Origin: Leucobacter allii
GTDB lineage: Bacteria; Actinomycetota; Actinomycetes; Actinomycetales; Microbacteriaceae
NCBI RefSeq assembly: GCF_022919155.1
Contig: NZ_CP095045.1
Coordinates: forward strand, 1,302,001-1,366,000
DNA: 64,000 bases
Direction: 5' to 3'
Part shown: positions 7,919 through 18,024 of the stretch, piece after piece
Position numbering within the stretch: the stretch's first letter is position 1
Layout of the letters: every line of letters starts with the position of its first letter
Program-made: the position numbers and the translations under genes
Notes under the pieces: model-generated
Seen by the model: the letters and a program-made list of their open reading frames with translations, nothing else
Told to the model about the DNA's origin: nothing
Databases searched by the model: none

Positions 7919-10287
7919 ATGGTGAAGCACACTACAGAAGAACAGCACGAAGCAGTATCGGGCGCCGAGGCCGCGATCGAGGGAGCGTCGCCGGAGGAGG
8001 CGACGGCCGTCACGGTCCCGACGGACGGCGCCGCGGCGGAGTCCGTCGGGACCGGCGACGACGCGGACGGCGCGCCGGCAGACGGCGCGCCGGGCGAAGC
8101 CCCCGCGGACGGGCCCCGGCTCATCCTGCCGCTCGCCGACATGACGCCGCAGGAGCGCTTCCGGGCGACCACGCGCCTGCTCTTCCTCGCGCCCGACGTG
8201 CCGCCGGTGCAGCCGCGCCCTCGACGGAGCGAGCTGCGCCAGAGCGAGCTGCGCCAGCTCGACGAACTGCTCGACCAGCACCACGCCGTCGATGAGCCCG
8301 CGGAGCCGCGCGAGGGCGGCGCCGGAGCGTCCCGCCGCACCCGGCGCCGCTCCGGCGGGCAGTTCGAGGACGAGGAGAGCCCGCGGCCGCGGCAGCGCCA
8401 GGCGCCCGTCGTCACCGAGCCGCAGCGGGTGAAGGGATCCACCCGGCTCGAGGCGAAGAAGCAGCGCCGCCGCGACGGACGGGACGCCGGCCGACGCCGC
8501 ACCGTCATTACCGAGTCCGAGTTCCTCGCGCGTCGCGAGTCCGTCGATCGGGAGATGATCGTCCGCACCACCGCCGATCGCGTCCAGATCGGCGTGCTCG
8601 AGGACAAGGTGCTCGTCGAGCACTACGTCGCACGCTCCAGCGAATCGTCGCTCATCGGCAACGTCTACCTCGGGCGGGTGCAGAACGTGCTGCCGAGCAT
8701 GGAAGCGGCCTTCGTCGACATCGGCCGCGGCCGCAACGCCGTGCTCTACTCGGGCGAGGTCGACTGGTCGGAGTTCGAGGGCGGCAACACCGCCCGGAAG
8801 ATCGAGAACGCGCTCAAGCCGGGCGATCAGGTGCTCGTGCAGGTGACGAAGGACCCCGTGGGGCACAAGGGCGCCAGGCTCACGAGCCAGATCTCGCTGC
8901 CGGGGCGCTTCCTCGTCTACGTGCCGGGCGGCGCGATGAACGGGATCTCGCGCAAGCTCCCCGACACCGAGCGCGCGCGGCTCAAGAAGATCCTCAAGGA
9001 GGTGCTCCCGAGCGGTGCCGGCGTGATCGTGCGGACCGCGGCCGAGGGCGCCAGCGAGGAGCAGCTCACGCACGACGTGCAGCGCCTGACGCGGCAGTGG
9101 GAGTCGATCAGCGCGCGCGTCGCGAAGGGCGGCGGACCGGTGCTGCTGCACTCGGAGCCCGACATGCTCATCAAGATCGTGCGCGACGTCTTCAACGAGG
9201 ACTTCCATCGTCTCCTCATCGCGGGCGACGAGACCCACGAGACCATCGAGCGCTATCTCTCCCAGGTCGCACCCGACCTCATGCAGCGCGTGGAGCGCTA
9301 CGCGGGGGAGCGCGACATCTTCGACGAGTACCGCGTCACCGAGCAGATCGCGAAGGCGCTGGACCGCAAGGTGTGGCTTCCGTCCGGCGGGTCGCTCGTC
9401 ATCGACCGCACCGAGGCCATGACGGTCGTCGACGTCAACACCGGCAAGTTCGTGGGCTCGGGGGGAACCTCGAGGAGACCGTCACGAAGAACAATCTCGA
9501 GGCGGCCGAGGAGATCGTGCGCCAGCTCCGGCTGCGCGACATCGGCGGCATCATCGTCGTCGACTTCATCGACATGGTGCTCGAGTCCAACCGCGATCTC
9601 GTGCTGCGCCGCATGGTCGAGTGCCTGAGCCGGGATCGCACGAAGCACCAGGTCGCCGAGGTCACCTCGCTCGGACTCGTCCAGATGACCCGCAAGAAGC
9701 TCGGCCTGGGGCTGCTCGAGTCGTTCAGCGAGCCCTGCGAGGTGTGCGCCGGCCGCGGCGTCATCGTGCACCACGAGCCCGTCGGCAGGCACCGGGGCGA
9801 CGGCGGAGCTCGCGGGCCCAAGCGCGGCGGGAAGCCGCAGCAGCACGCCCACCCCGAGCCCAAGACGCAGACGCACGCCATCACCGACGGAGCGAAGAAC
9901 ATGCTCGCGCAGGTCGCCGCGTCGACGCTCCACCCGGCGAAGCCCGCGGAGTCCGACGAGCATCGCGCCGCGGATGCGCCCGGCGAGCGGCCGACGGGGC
10001 GCGTGCAGGCGCGTGCGCCGCGCGAGTCCCGCGAACCGGCCGGACGGGCGCCCGCCGGAGATCTCCTCGACTCGGTGCTCGACGCGCTGCCCGAGGCGCC
10101 GGTCGCCGGCACGGGCCGCGCCCGCAACCGCCGGGTGTCGACCGCGCCCCTGAGCGGCGGCCAGCCCCGCGGCGCGGACACGGCGGGCGAGGATCGCGCT
10201 GCCGTCGACCCCAAGGAAGCCGCGCGACGGGCCCTCGCGGAGGCGCTCGACCTCACGGTCAAGCGCAAGGCGGGGGACCAGGAGTGA
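7919..10287 (+). pseudogene. rne: Ribonuclease E/G, frame broken by a 1-nt deletion as sequenced
   Basis: With one base restored this is a 789-residue protein: an acidic, disordered N-terminus (about 1-200), an S1 domain in the catalytic core (about 240-330, ESSLIGNVYLGRVQNVLPSMEAAFVDIG), the DNase I-like part with DVNTGKFVG (Asp about 505), then GGIIVVDFIDMV and the Zn-link CEVCAGRG, and a basic/Pro-rich C-terminus. It is the main endonuclease of mRNA decay and rRNA/tRNA processing. The frame moves by one within the G run 9460-9465: upstream codons read to TCGGGGGGA, and family sequence resumes as NLEETVTKNNLEAAEEI in the next frame. Seven Gs would restore it. It precedes rplU-rpmA-obgE, a usual actinobacterial order. 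I expect it to be intact in the living cell. Confidence 0.9.
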
Positions 10288-10304
10288 CACGCGGAACGCG
10301 GTAT

Positions 10305-10334
10305 TTGACCGAATTCGGTGATCCACGATATTAT
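10305..10334 (+). promoter_or_regulatory. rplU-rpmA promoter (TTGACC, 18 bp spacer, TATTAT)
   Basis: This is the best consensus promoter in the window: -35 TTGACC (10305-10310) and -10 TATTAT (10329-10334), start expected near 10341. The spacer holds a perfect 12-bp palindrome, ACCGAATTCGGT (10308-10319), which could be an operator or chance. Confidence 0.7.
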
Positions 10335-10345
10335 TGAGCGTTGGT

Positions 10346-10401
10346 GCCACTCCGATGGGTGGCGGATACCTCAGACTTCGAAGCCGGCACGGCCGCTTCG
10401 A
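10346..10401 (+). promoter_or_regulatory. Two-hairpin leader of rplU, candidate autoregulatory RNA
   Basis: The about 94-nt leader holds two stems: GCCAC (10346-10350) with GTGGC (10359-10363), extended by CC/GG across a bulge; and TCGAAGC (10378-10384) with GCTTCGA (10395-10401), topped by GGC/GCC. Ribosomal protein L21 leaders that bind their own product are known in other phyla; whether this is one is inference from position and structure. Confidence 0.4.
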
Positions 10402-10434
10402 CTCGGAATACGTTCCTCGAGAAAAGGGTGACAA

Positions 10435-10743
10435 GTGGTTTACGCAGTAGTGCGCACAAGCGGCCGTCAGGAGAAGGTCGAGGTCGGCTCGATCATCACC
10501 GTCAATCGTGTGGCGGGTGACGCGAAGGGCAAGCTCGAGCTGCCCGCCGTGCTCCTCGTCGACGGCGACACGGTGACCACGGACGCCGCGGCGCTCGCCA
10601 AGGTCAAGGTGACGGCGGAGGTGCTCGAGGACCTCCGCGGGCCGAAGATCGTCATCCAGCGCTACAAGAACAAGACCGGTTACAAGAGCCGCCAGGGGCA
10701 CCGTCAGGATCTGACGCGCCTCAAGGTCACCGGCATCAAGTAA
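10435..10743 (+). CDS. rplU: 50S ribosomal protein L21
   Basis: 102 residues, GTG start, beginning [17 protein letters not shown] and ending with the L21 signature [17 protein letters not shown] stretch (here [13 protein letters not shown]). It binds 23S rRNA near L20. AAGGG lies about 9 nt before the start. It is followed 32 bp later by rpmA in the near-universal rplU-rpmA-obgE arrangement. Confidence 0.97.
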   Translation: MVYAVVRTSGRQEKVEVGSIITVNRVAGDAKGKLELPAVLLVDGDTVTTDAAALAKVKVTAEVLEDLRGPKIVIQRYKNKTGYKSRQGHRQDLTRLKVTGIK

Positions 10744-10775
10744 TCCTCCGGATACGACTCAAGGAGTAGAGACCC

Positions 10776-11030
10776 ATGGCACATAAGAAGGGCGCCAGCT
10801 CGACCCGCAACGGCCGCGACTCGAACGCACAGCGTCTCGGCGTGAAGCGCTTCGGCGGCCAGCAGGTGAACGCCGGCGAGATCATCGTCCGCCAGCGCGG
10901 CACCCACTTCCACCCCGGCGCGAACGTCGGTCGTGGCGGTGACGACACCCTCTTCGCCCTCGCCGCAGGCGCGGTGGAGTTCGGTGTGAAGGGCGGCCGC
11001 AAGGTCGTCAACATCGTCGCAGCCGCGTAA
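10776..11030 (+). CDS. rpmA: 50S ribosomal protein L27
   Basis: 84 residues starting [20 protein letters not shown], the conserved L27 N-terminus that reaches the peptidyl-transferase centre, followed by [21 protein letters not shown] and [16 protein letters not shown]. There is no Firmicutes-type cleavable N-terminal extension. A good AAGGAG precedes the start. It is in the rplU transcript, and a terminator follows. Confidence 0.98.
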   Translation: MAHKKGASSTRNGRDSNAQRLGVKRFGGQQVNAGEIIVRQRGTHFHPGANVGRGGDDTLFALAAGAVEFGVKGGRKVVNIVAAA

Positions 11031-11044
11031 GCGGTTCCGACAAC

Positions 11045-11071
11045 GGCGAGGCGGGCTTCGGCTCGCCTTTT
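11045..11071 (+). terminator. Rho-independent terminator after rpmA
   Basis: Stem GGCGAG (11045-11050) with CTCGCC (11062-11067), followed directly by TTTT. It separates the ribosomal protein genes from obgE. Confidence 0.7.
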
Positions 11072-11182
11072 GCCGTATCCGGCGGGAGTCGCCGGTCCTG
11101 TGTGGAAGAACCGCAGGGGCAAGGAAACACGCCTGCGGCGCGATCGACGCGCACAGGATGAAGCGGGAGTCGAGGGTCTCAC

Positions 11183-12688
11183 ATGGTCACGTTCGTCGAT
11201 CGGGTGCAGCTGCATCTCCAGGCCGGTCGAGGCGGCAACGGCTGCGTGTCGATCCGGCGCGAGAAGTTCAAGCCGCTCGCGGGCCCCGACGGCGGGGCGG
11301 GCGGGCACGGCGGCGACATCGTCATCGTCGCCGATCCCCAGGTCACGACCCTGCTCGAGTACCATCGCCGCCCCCACCGCAGCGCGGAGAACGGCGGCTA
11401 CGGCGCGGGCGACTACCGGGCGGGCGTGAACGGCCCCGAGCTCCTGCTCCCCGTGCCCGTGGGCACGGTGGTGAAGGACGCGGCGGGGGAGACCCTCATC
11501 GACCTCACCGAGGCGGGCACCCGCTTCATCGCGGCCAAGGGCGGCATCGGCGGGCTCGGCAACCATGCGCTCGCGAGCTCGAAGCGCAAGGCGCCGGGCT
11601 TCGCCCTGCTCGGCACGGAGGGCTGGGCCGGGTCGATCACGCTCGAGCTCAAGACGATCGCCGACGTCGCGCTCGTCGGCTACCCCTCGGCGGGCAAGTC
11701 GAGCCTCATCGCTGCGATGAGCGCCGCGAAGCCCAAGATCGCCGACTACCCCTTCACGACCCTGCACCCGAACCTCGGCGTCGTGCAGATCGCGGATCAC
11801 CGCTACACGATCGCCGACGTGCCCGGCCTCATCGAGGGCGCGAGCGAGGGCAAGGGCCTCGGCCTCGACTTCCTCCGCCACGTCGAGCGCTGCAGCGCCC
11901 TCCTGCACGTTCTGGACTGCGCCACGCTCGAGCCGGGACGCGACCCGATCTCCGACCTCGAGGTGATCCTCGGCGAGCTCGCCGCCTACGCCGTCCCCGA
12001 GGGCCAGACGCCGCTGCTCGAGCGCCCGCAGCTCGTCGCGCTCAACAAGATCGACGTCCCCGAGGCCCGCGAGCTGGCCGAGTTCGTGCGCCCGGAGCTC
12101 GAGTCGCGCGGCTACCGGGTGTTCGAGATCTCGACCGTCTCCCACGAGGGCCTGCGGGAGCTCAGCTTCGCGCTCGCCGAGCTCGTCGAGGAGGCGCGCG
12201 CCCGCGACCTCGCGGCGGCCGAGGCGCAGCCGCGCATCGTGCTGCAGCCCAAGGCCGTCGACGACGGCGGCTTCCGCGTGGTGCCCGAGGGCGGCACCTA
12301 CGGCACGATCTACCGGATCCTCGGGGCGAAGCCGGAGCGCTGGGTCGCGCAGACCGATTTCGTCAACGACGAGGCCGTCGGCTACCTCGCCGACCGCCTG
12401 CAGAAGCTCGGCATCGAGGACGCGCTCGTCAAGGCGGGCGCGACCGCGGGCTCCACGGTCGTCATCGGCCCGGGCTCCGGCGTCGTGTTCGACTGGGAGC
12501 CGACCGTCACGAGCGCCGCGGAGGTCCAGATGGGCGCCCGCGGCACCGATCTGCGCGTCGACCAGAACGGGCGTCGGACCAACAAGGAGCGCCGCGTCGA
12601 GTACCACGACCGCATGGACGCGAAGGCCGAGGCGCGAGCCGAGCTGGAGCGCGAACGTCGTGCGGGCATGTGGGAGGAGGAGTCGTGA
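11183..12688 (+). CDS. obgE: GTPase ObgE/CgtA
   Basis: 501 residues. The glycine-rich Obg domain is at 1-159 ([27 protein letters not shown]), followed by the GTPase domain with G1 GYPSAGKSS (166-174), G3 DVPGLIEGA and G4 NKID, and then a C-terminal OCT domain typical of Gram-positive Obg proteins, ending in a charged tail. It takes part in 50S assembly and stringent-response control. The last bases overlap the GTG start of proB (GTGA), implying translational coupling between ribosome assembly and proline synthesis genes, an order common in actinobacteria. Confidence 0.97.
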   Translation: MVTFVDRVQLHLQAGRGGNGCVSIRREKFKPLAGPDGGAGGHGGDIVIVADPQVTTLLEYHRRPHRSAENGGYGAGDYRAGVNGPELLLPVPVGTVVKDAAGETLIDLTEAGTRFIAAKGGIGGLGNHALASSKRKAPGFALLGTEGWAGSITLELKTIADVALVGYPSAGKSSLIAAMSAAKPKIADYPFTTLHPNLGVVQIADHRYTIADVPGLIEGASEGKGLGLDFLRHVERCSALLHVLDCATLEPGRDPISDLEVILGELAAYAVPEGQTPLLERPQLVALNKIDVPEARELAEFVRPELESRGYRVFEISTVSHEGLRELSFALAELVEEARARDLAAAEAQPRIVLQPKAVDDGGFRVVPEGGTYGTIYRILGAKPERWVAQTDFVNDEAVGYLADRLQKLGIEDALVKAGATAGSTVVIGPGSGVVFDWEPTVTSAAEVQMGARGTDLRVDQNGRRTNKERRVEYHDRMDAKAEARAELERERRAGMWEEES

Positions 12689-13482
12689 GCATCGGCGAGG
12701 AGCTGCTCCGCGCGCGACGCATCGTCGTCAAGGTGGGCTCGTCGTCCGTCAGCGGCGACAACGCCGCGCAGATCCCCGAGCTCGTCGACTCGCTCGCGCG
12801 CCTCCACGCGGCGGGCGCCGAGGTGATCCTCGTCTCGAGCGGTGCGATCGCGACGGGCGTCCCCTTCCTGCGGCTCGACGATCGCCCCGAGGACCTCGCG
12901 ACGCAGCAGGCCGCGGCCGCGGTCGGGCAGAACATCCTCGTGAACCGCTATCAGCGCGCCTTCACGGCGCACGAGATCATCGCGGGCCAGGTGCTGCTCA
13001 CCGCCCACGATATGGAGAACCCCACGCACCGCGGCAACGCGCGGCGCGCGATCGAGCGCCTGCTGCAGCTCGGGATCCTCCCCATCATCAACGAGAACGA
13101 CACCGTCGCGACGCACGAGATCCGATTCGGCGACAACGACCGGCTCGCCGCGCTCGTCGCCCGGCTCGTCGGCGCCGACCGGCTCGTGCTCCTCTCCGAC
13201 GTCGATGCGCTCTACACCGCGCCCCCCGTGACGAAGGGCGCGAAGCGCATCGCGCACGTCCCCTACGGCGACCGGCTCGAGGGGATCGAGATCGGCGAGA
13301 GCCAGTCCGGCTGGGGCACGGGCGGCGCCGCGACGAAGGTGCAGGCGGCGCGTCTCGCGGCCGACGCTGGCGCGGCAGTCCTGCTCACGGAGACGCGGCT
13401 GTTCGCCGCCGTCCTCGGCGGCGCGGATCACGGCACGCGGTTCGATGCGGCGCCCGCCGCCTCGCTAGGCTTGCACGCATGA
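12685..13482 (+). CDS. proB: Glutamate 5-kinase without PUA domain
   Basis: 265 residues, GTG start overlapping the obgE stop. Amino-acid kinase fold: [53 protein letters not shown] and [26 protein letters not shown] is the phosphate-binding loop. It phosphorylates glutamate as the first step of proline synthesis. The protein stops after the kinase domain; the about 100-residue C-terminal PUA domain of E. coli ProB is missing, which is not a frameshift here since the stop overlaps the proA start (ATGA). The feedback-control site lies in the kinase domain and seems present. Confidence 0.95.
   Translation: MSIGEELLRARRIVVKVGSSSVSGDNAAQIPELVDSLARLHAAGAEVILVSSGAIATGVPFLRLDDRPEDLATQQAAAAVGQNILVNRYQRAFTAHEIIAGQVLLTAHDMENPTHRGNARRAIERLLQLGILPIINENDTVATHEIRFGDNDRLAALVARLVGADRLVLLSDVDALYTAPPVTKGAKRIAHVPYGDRLEGIEIGESQSGWGTGGAATKVQAARLAADAGAAVLLTETRLFAAVLGGADHGTRFDAAPAASLGLHA
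13466..13471 (+). promoter_or_regulatory. Leaderless-type -10 box inside proB for proA
   Basis: TAGGCT in the context CTCGCTAGGCT lies 7 nt before the proA ATG although proA also overlaps the proB stop. An internal promoter would let proA be made independently of proB. Confidence 0.45.
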
Positions 13483-14738
13483 CCGCATCTGATCCCTTCA
13501 TCGACCGGCTCGCCCGAGCCCGTGCGGCGGCCAAGCGCCTCGCGACCGCGACGACCGCGCAGAAGCACGCCGCCCTCGAGGCCATCGCCGCGGGCATCGA
13601 GGGCGCGATCCCGCGCATCGTCGCCGCGAACGCCGAGGACCTCGAGCGCGGACGGGCGAACGGCATCGGCGACGGCCTGCTCGACCGCCTGCGTCTCGAC
13701 GAGGCCCGCCTGCGCGGCCTCGCCGCGGCCGTGCGCGAGGTCGTCGCGCTGCCCGACCCGATCGGCCAGGTCGTCCGCGGGAGCACGCTGCCGAACGGCA
13801 TCACCATCAATCAGGTGCGCGTCCCCTTCGGCGTCGTCGGCGCCATCTACGAGGCCAGGCCGAACGTCACGGTCGACATCGTCGCGCTCGCGCTCAAGAG
13901 CGGCAACGGTGCGGTGCTGCGCGGCGGTTCGGCCGCGGAGCGCTCGAACGAGGTGCTCGTCGCGCTGATCCAGGAGGCGATCTCCCGCGCGGGCCTCGAC
14001 GGCGACGCCGTGCAGACCATCGACGAGTTCGGCCGCGAGGGCGCGGGCCGACTCATGCGCGCCCGGGGCTACGTCGACGTCCTCATCCCGCGCGGCAGCG
14101 CCGGGCTCATCTCCACCGTGGTCCAGGAGTCGACCGTGCCGGTCATCGAGACCGGCTCGGGGATCGTCCACGTCTACGTCGACGCCAGCGCCGAGGCCGA
14201 GATGGCCGTCGGCATCGTGACCAACGCGAAGACGCATCGCCCGAGCGTGTGCAACGCCGCCGAGACCCTGCTCGTGCACCGCGAGGCGGCGCCTCGCCTG
14301 CTGCCGGCCCTCGCGGCCGCGCTCCGGGGGTCCGGCGTCGAGCTCTACGCGGACGCCGCCGCGCGCGAGCTGCTCCCCGACGCGGGCGCGGTCGCGGCGG
14401 ACGAGGAGACCTGGGCGACCGAGCACCTCGCGCTCGAGATGGGCGTGCGGATCGTCGACTCTCTGGACGAGGCGATCGCCCACATCGAGCGCTATTCGAC
14501 GCGGCACACCGAGGCGATCGTCACCCAGGACTACGCGAACGCGGAGCGCTTCCTCGCCGAGGTCGACTCGGCGGTCGTGATGGTGAACGCCTCGACGCGC
14601 TTCACCGACGGCGGCGAGTTCGGCTTCGGCGCGGAGGTCGGCATCTCCACCCAGAAGCTGCACGCGCGCGGTCCGATGGGTCTGCCCGAACTGACGAGCA
14701 CGAAGTGGCTCGTGCGCGGCAGCGGGCAGATCCGCTGA
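13479..14738 (+). CDS. proA: Gamma-glutamyl phosphate reductase (glutamate-5-semialdehyde dehydrogenase)
   Basis: 419 residues, aldehyde dehydrogenase fold. VPFGVVGAIYEARPNVTVD and LKSGNGAVLRGGSAAERSN form the NADPH-binding part; the catalytic cysteine is in THRPSVCNAAETLLVH (Cys about 258); the C-terminal FGFGAEVGISTQKLHARGPMGL is diagnostic. It reduces glutamyl 5-phosphate to the semialdehyde, the second step of proline synthesis. The ATG overlaps the proB stop codon. Confidence 0.97.
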   Translation: MTASDPFIDRLARARAAAKRLATATTAQKHAALEAIAAGIEGAIPRIVAANAEDLERGRANGIGDGLLDRLRLDEARLRGLAAAVREVVALPDPIGQVVRGSTLPNGITINQVRVPFGVVGAIYEARPNVTVDIVALALKSGNGAVLRGGSAAERSNEVLVALIQEAISRAGLDGDAVQTIDEFGREGAGRLMRARGYVDVLIPRGSAGLISTVVQESTVPVIETGSGIVHVYVDASAEAEMAVGIVTNAKTHRPSVCNAAETLLVHREAAPRLLPALAAALRGSGVELYADAAARELLPDAGAVAADEETWATEHLALEMGVRIVDSLDEAIAHIERYSTRHTEAIVTQDYANAERFLAEVDSAVVMVNASTRFTDGGEFGFGAEVGISTQKLHARGPMGLPELTSTKWLVRGSGQIR

Positions 14739-14794
14739 TCAGACCCGATACACTGGACACACCCACCCGAAACGTCAGGATTGCAGGGATCTCA

Positions 14795-15007
14795 ATGTCA
14801 CTTCTCGCCACGATCGCCGTCGCCGCTGAAGAGGGCCACCACGTCGTCAACGAGCTGCCGTTCCCGGCACCGCTCTTCGGCGTGATCGCGCTCGGAGTCT
14901 TCACCGCGCTCGCCGTGGTCACCTTCTCCTTCCGCGACGTGGCGAACCGGCACGCGGCGAAGGCCGAGGCGTACGCGCGCGAGCACGGCGCCGATCAGCA
15001 GCACTGA
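14795..15007 (+). CDS. Small single-helix membrane protein, function unknown
   Basis: 70 residues, beginning [22 protein letters not shown], with one membrane segment (about 26-46, [20 protein letters not shown]) and a charged, Ala-rich cytoplasmic tail ending GADQQH. The ATG follows AGGGAT. I believe similar small proteins occur between proA and nadD in related actinobacteria, but no function is known to me. A TACACT box at about 14750 may give it its own promoter. It is 13 bp from nadD. Confidence 0.72.
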   Translation: MSLLATIAVAAEEGHHVVNELPFPAPLFGVIALGVFTALAVVTFSFRDVANRHAAKAEAYAREHGADQQH

Positions 15008-15020
15008 GGCGCGCCCGACG

Positions 15021-15623
15021 GTGAAGGCGAAACGTCGCATCGGGGTGATGGGCGGCACCTTCGATCCCATCCATCACGGTCACCTGGTCGCGGCGAGCGA
15101 GGTGGCGCAGAGCTTCGACCTCGATGAGGTCGTGTTCGTGCCCACGGGGCACCCCTGGCAGAAGACGAACGTCTCGCCGAGCGAGCACCGCTACCTCATG
15201 ACGGTGATCGCCACTGCGTCGAACCCCCGCTTCACGGTGAGCCGCGTGGACGTGGACCGCGCCGGACCCACGTACACCGTCGACACGCTCCGCGACCTGC
15301 GCGAGCAGATGCCCGAGGCCGAGCTCTTCTTCATCTCGGGGGCCGATGCCGTCGAGCAGATCCTGAGCTGGAAGGATGTCGACGACCTGTGGGACTTCGC
15401 GCACTTCATCGCGGTCTCCCGCCCGGGGCATGAGCTGTCGCTTTCTGGATTGTCCGGCGAGCACGTAAGCTTGTTGGAAGTCCCTGCTCTCGCGATCTCC
15501 TCGACGGATTGCCGGGAGCGGGTCGCCCGTGAGTATCCGGTGTGGTACCTCGTTCCGGACGGGGTGGTGCAGTACATTGCCAAACACGGGTTGTATTCCA
15601 AGGAAGCGACAGAGCATGAGTGA
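15021..15623 (+). CDS. nadD: Nicotinate-nucleotide adenylyltransferase
   Basis: 200 residues, GTG start. The nucleotidyltransferase signature [15 protein letters not shown] is at about 11-25, then [29 protein letters not shown] and the C-terminal [10 protein letters not shown] that binds the adenylate. It makes deamido-NAD from nicotinate mononucleotide and ATP. Its end overlaps the next gene by 8 bp, and with rsfS downstream this is the common actinobacterial nadD-rsfS neighbourhood, here with an inserted Ala/Pro-rich gene. Confidence 0.96.
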   Translation: MKAKRRIGVMGGTFDPIHHGHLVAASEVAQSFDLDEVVFVPTGHPWQKTNVSPSEHRYLMTVIATASNPRFTVSRVDVDRAGPTYTVDTLRDLREQMPEAELFFISGADAVEQILSWKDVDDLWDFAHFIAVSRPGHELSLSGLSGEHVSLLEVPALAISSTDCRERVAREYPVWYLVPDGVVQYIAKHGLYSKEATEHE

Positions 15624-17529
15624 GCAGGACGAACAACGACCGCTGACGCGCCGCGAGCGCCGGATGCGGGAGATGGCCGAGACCGGCGCGCTGGATCTCT
15701 CCGAGGTGCCCGAGGCCCTGGCGGCGGAGCCGGCGGCCCCGGCCGCCTCCGAGACGCCGGCGCCCGCAGCGCCTGCGGCCGCTGAGGAGATCGAGATCTC
15801 CCCCTTCCACGAGGACGGGACCCCGCGCAGTCGGCGCGAGATGCGTCAGCTGCGCGAGGCGGCGCTCGCCGAGCGCGCCGAGCCGGCGCCCGCCGCCCCG
15901 GCCGAGCCCGACGCCCCGGCCGAGTCCGCCGCGTCGCCCGCGCCCGCAGCTCCGGTCCCCGCCGATGAGGCGCCCGCCGCGCCCGTGTCCGCTGATGCGG
16001 CGACGGCTGAGCCCGTGCCCGCCGAGCCGGCGCCCGCCGATGCGGGGCCGGTCGCGCAGCCCGCGCCGGCCGCAGCGACCCCGATCGCTCCCGCACCCCC
16101 GAAGCCGGATCCCGCCCCCGCGTCGTCGGGCGGCGAGCCGGAACCCGCGACGGGCGCACCCGAGCAGGCGGCGGCCTCCGACGACCGGGATCCGTCGCAG
16201 GCGACGGCGGAGCCGGTCGGCGCGCCCGACGCCGCCGATCCCGTGGCCGGTGCCGCATCGTCGTTCTCGACTTCGGCGGACGCCGCGGAGGATCGGCCGG
16301 CCGTTCCGGTGACCGGCGAGGTGGACTTCGACTCGCTCATCGCCCCGCCCACGGAGCCGTTCACGGTCTCGGAACTGCAGGAGGCCGAGCAGGGCTCCGC
16401 GAACGGCGCGCTCCCCGAGGAGCAGGCACCGTCCGAGGGCGCGCCCGCAGACCTCGAGTCCGCGGCCGTCGCGCAGGATGCCGCGACCCCCGAGGCGGGA
16501 CCCGCGTCCGCCGGCGATGCCGAGTCGGCAGCCGAGCCCGCGCCGGGCGCGAGCGAGGCCGAGAAGCCCAAGCGGCGATTCTGGCAGCGGGGCAAAGCGG
16601 CCGCGACGGCTCCCGACCCCGCGGCGGACGCGAGTGCTGCGCGCCCCGAGGCGGATCCCGCGGCGGCGCCCGCCGTCGGCGCGGATCCCGCCGAGCCCCA
16701 GACCGTCGCGATGCCCGCGGCCCCCGTGCCTGCGGCCGCCCCCGCTCCCGTTCCGGATCCCGAGCCGACCCCCGTCTCGGAGCCGACGGTCGCTCCCGAG
16801 CCGTCGGCCGCTCCTGACTCGTCGACCGCGTCCGGGCCGGCCGGCCCGGCCCGGCCCGGGGCAGCCACGGAGGCGGGGCCGACCGCCGCGGTACCGAGCG
16901 CGGAGCCCGAGGCCACGCGCCCCGAGCCCGAGACCCCGGGTCCCGAGCCCACGAGCCCCGAGGGGAAGAAGAGCTACTCCTTCCCCGATATCGCTCCGCC
17001 CGAGGAATGGCGCTCGGTGTTCGACGACCCCGCCTCGCGCACCTTCCCCGCCGCCGGGGCCCAGAACGGCGACGGCGATTTCGATGATCTCATCTCCCGT
17101 GCAGTGGCCCAGGAGGGATCCACCAGCAGCACCGGAACCGCGGCGCTGATCCTCCCCGGCATGCCGGACGACACCGGCGGGCTCGCCGGCCCCCTCGGCG
17201 GCACCGGCGAGCTCTACGTCACCGGCTCCCTGCAGCTCCCGAAGTCCCTCGGCGAGACCGGTGGGCATTCCGCCCTCCACGACTCGATCGAGATGGACCC
17301 CATCACGGGCGAACCGACGAACGACCCGCAGACGACCGGTCAGGGACCGGCTCCGGTCTCCGCGCGGCACGCCGTGAGCGCGCTCGTGCCCTCCGGGGTC
17401 CCCGTGGTCGCGAAACCGGCGAAGGAGCGGAGCAAACTCCCGCTAATCCTCTCCCTCACGGGCGGCGGTCTGCTCGTCGTCGTCGTCGGACTGGGCGTCT
17501 GGGGCGCGAGCAACGGGATGTTCGGCTAG
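15616..17529 (+). CDS. Ala/Pro-rich protein with C-terminal membrane anchor, function unknown
   Basis: 637 residues. Two short basic motifs near the N-terminus resemble each other: [12 protein letters not shown] (about 8-19) and [14 protein letters not shown] (about 72-85). Then comes a very long low-complexity stretch of Ala, Pro and Glu (about 85-450), broken by [10 protein letters not shown] near 320, and a more ordered part (about 450-600, with [19 protein letters not shown]). A single membrane helix near the end ([23 protein letters not shown]) leaves only a few residues beyond it. The topology suggests a long disordered cytoplasmic region tethered to the membrane. ATG overlaps the nadD stop. 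The function is unknown. Confidence 0.8.
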   Translation: MSEQDEQRPLTRRERRMREMAETGALDLSEVPEALAAEPAAPAASETPAPAAPAAAEEIEISPFHEDGTPRSRREMRQLREAALAERAEPAPAAPAEPDAPAESAASPAPAAPVPADEAPAAPVSADAATAEPVPAEPAPADAGPVAQPAPAAATPIAPAPPKPDPAPASSGGEPEPATGAPEQAAASDDRDPSQATAEPVGAPDAADPVAGAASSFSTSADAAEDRPAVPVTGEVDFDSLIAPPTEPFTVSELQEAEQGSANGALPEEQAPSEGAPADLESAAVAQDAATPEAGPASAGDAESAAEPAPGASEAEKPKRRFWQRGKAAATAPDPAADASAARPEADPAAAPAVGADPAEPQTVAMPAAPVPAAAPAPVPDPEPTPVSEPTVAPEPSAAPDSSTASGPAGPARPGAATEAGPTAAVPSAEPEATRPEPETPGPEPTSPEGKKSYSFPDIAPPEEWRSVFDDPASRTFPAAGAQNGDGDFDDLISRAVAQEGSTSSTGTAALILPGMPDDTGGLAGPLGGTGELYVTGSLQLPKSLGETGGHSALHDSIEMDPITGEPTNDPQTTGQGPAPVSARHAVSALVPSGVPVVAKPAKERSKLPLILSLTGGGLLVVVVGLGVWGASNGMFG

Positions 17530-17590
17530 ACCTGATCGCGGTGGCGACCGCCACGGGATCGATGCGCGCGCCGCAGGCCGCGCTGAACGA

Positions 17591-17995
17591 ATGGAATTGA
17601 GACTTCAAGTGAGCGAACTTCGCGACGTCAGGGCCGATCTGGGGATCGCCGTACGTGCGGCAGACGAGAAGGGTGCGACCGGACCGGTCGCGCTCGAGGT
17701 GACGGAGCAGTTCGGCCTCGCCGACGTCTTCCTGGTGCTCGGCGGCAGCGTCGAGCGGAACGTGCAGGCCATCTCCGACGCGGTCGAGGATGCGCTGAAC
17801 GAAGCGGGGGTGCGGACACTCCGGCGCGAGGGCCGCGAGACCGGCCGCTGGGTGCTGCTCGACTTCGGCGACCTCATCGTGCACGTCTTCCACCAGGAGG
17901 AGCGGGACTTCTACCAGCTCGAACGGCTGTGGCAGGACTGCCCGACCATCGACGTCGCCGGGATGCTCGCGCCGTCGTCCGAACGCGCCGAATAG
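17591..17995 (+). CDS. rsfS: Ribosome silencing factor RsfS
   Basis: 134 residues of the RsfS/Iojap family: ALEVTEQFGLADVFLVLGG, SVERNVQAISDAVEDAL and GRWVLLDFGDLIVHVFHQEERDFYQLERLW are the conserved core. It binds L14 on the 50S subunit and blocks subunit joining in nutrient limitation. An alternative GTG start six codons in (17609) would give VSELRDVRADLG and cannot be excluded. Convergent with the secreted-protein gene downstream. Confidence 0.95.
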   Translation: MELRLQVSELRDVRADLGIAVRAADEKGATGPVALEVTEQFGLADVFLVLGGSVERNVQAISDAVEDALNEAGVRTLRREGRETGRWVLLDFGDLIVHVFHQEERDFYQLERLWQDCPTIDVAGMLAPSSERAE

Positions 17996-18000
17996 TCGCA

Positions 18001-18022
18001 CCGGCGGGCGCCGCCCGTCCGG
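18001..18022. terminator. Possible bidirectional hairpin between rsfS and the secreted-protein gene
   Basis: CCGG-CGGGC pairs with GCCCG-(T)-CCGG around a 3-nt loop. It lies between two convergent stops and has no T tract. Confidence 0.35.
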
Positions 18023-18024
18023 CG

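Noticed and set aside
8229..8258. Tandem 15-mer in the N-terminal part of the RNase E/G gene
   Set aside because: In-frame duplication encoding SELRQ twice within a disordered region; no evidence of a regulatory role.
9460..9465. Programmed frameshifting as the main explanation for the three broken genes
   Set aside because: Two of the three sites could slip, but the third (30787-30791) does not fit the two-tRNA model and no stimulatory structure is evident; homopolymer loss explains all three. Kept only as an alternative in the findings.
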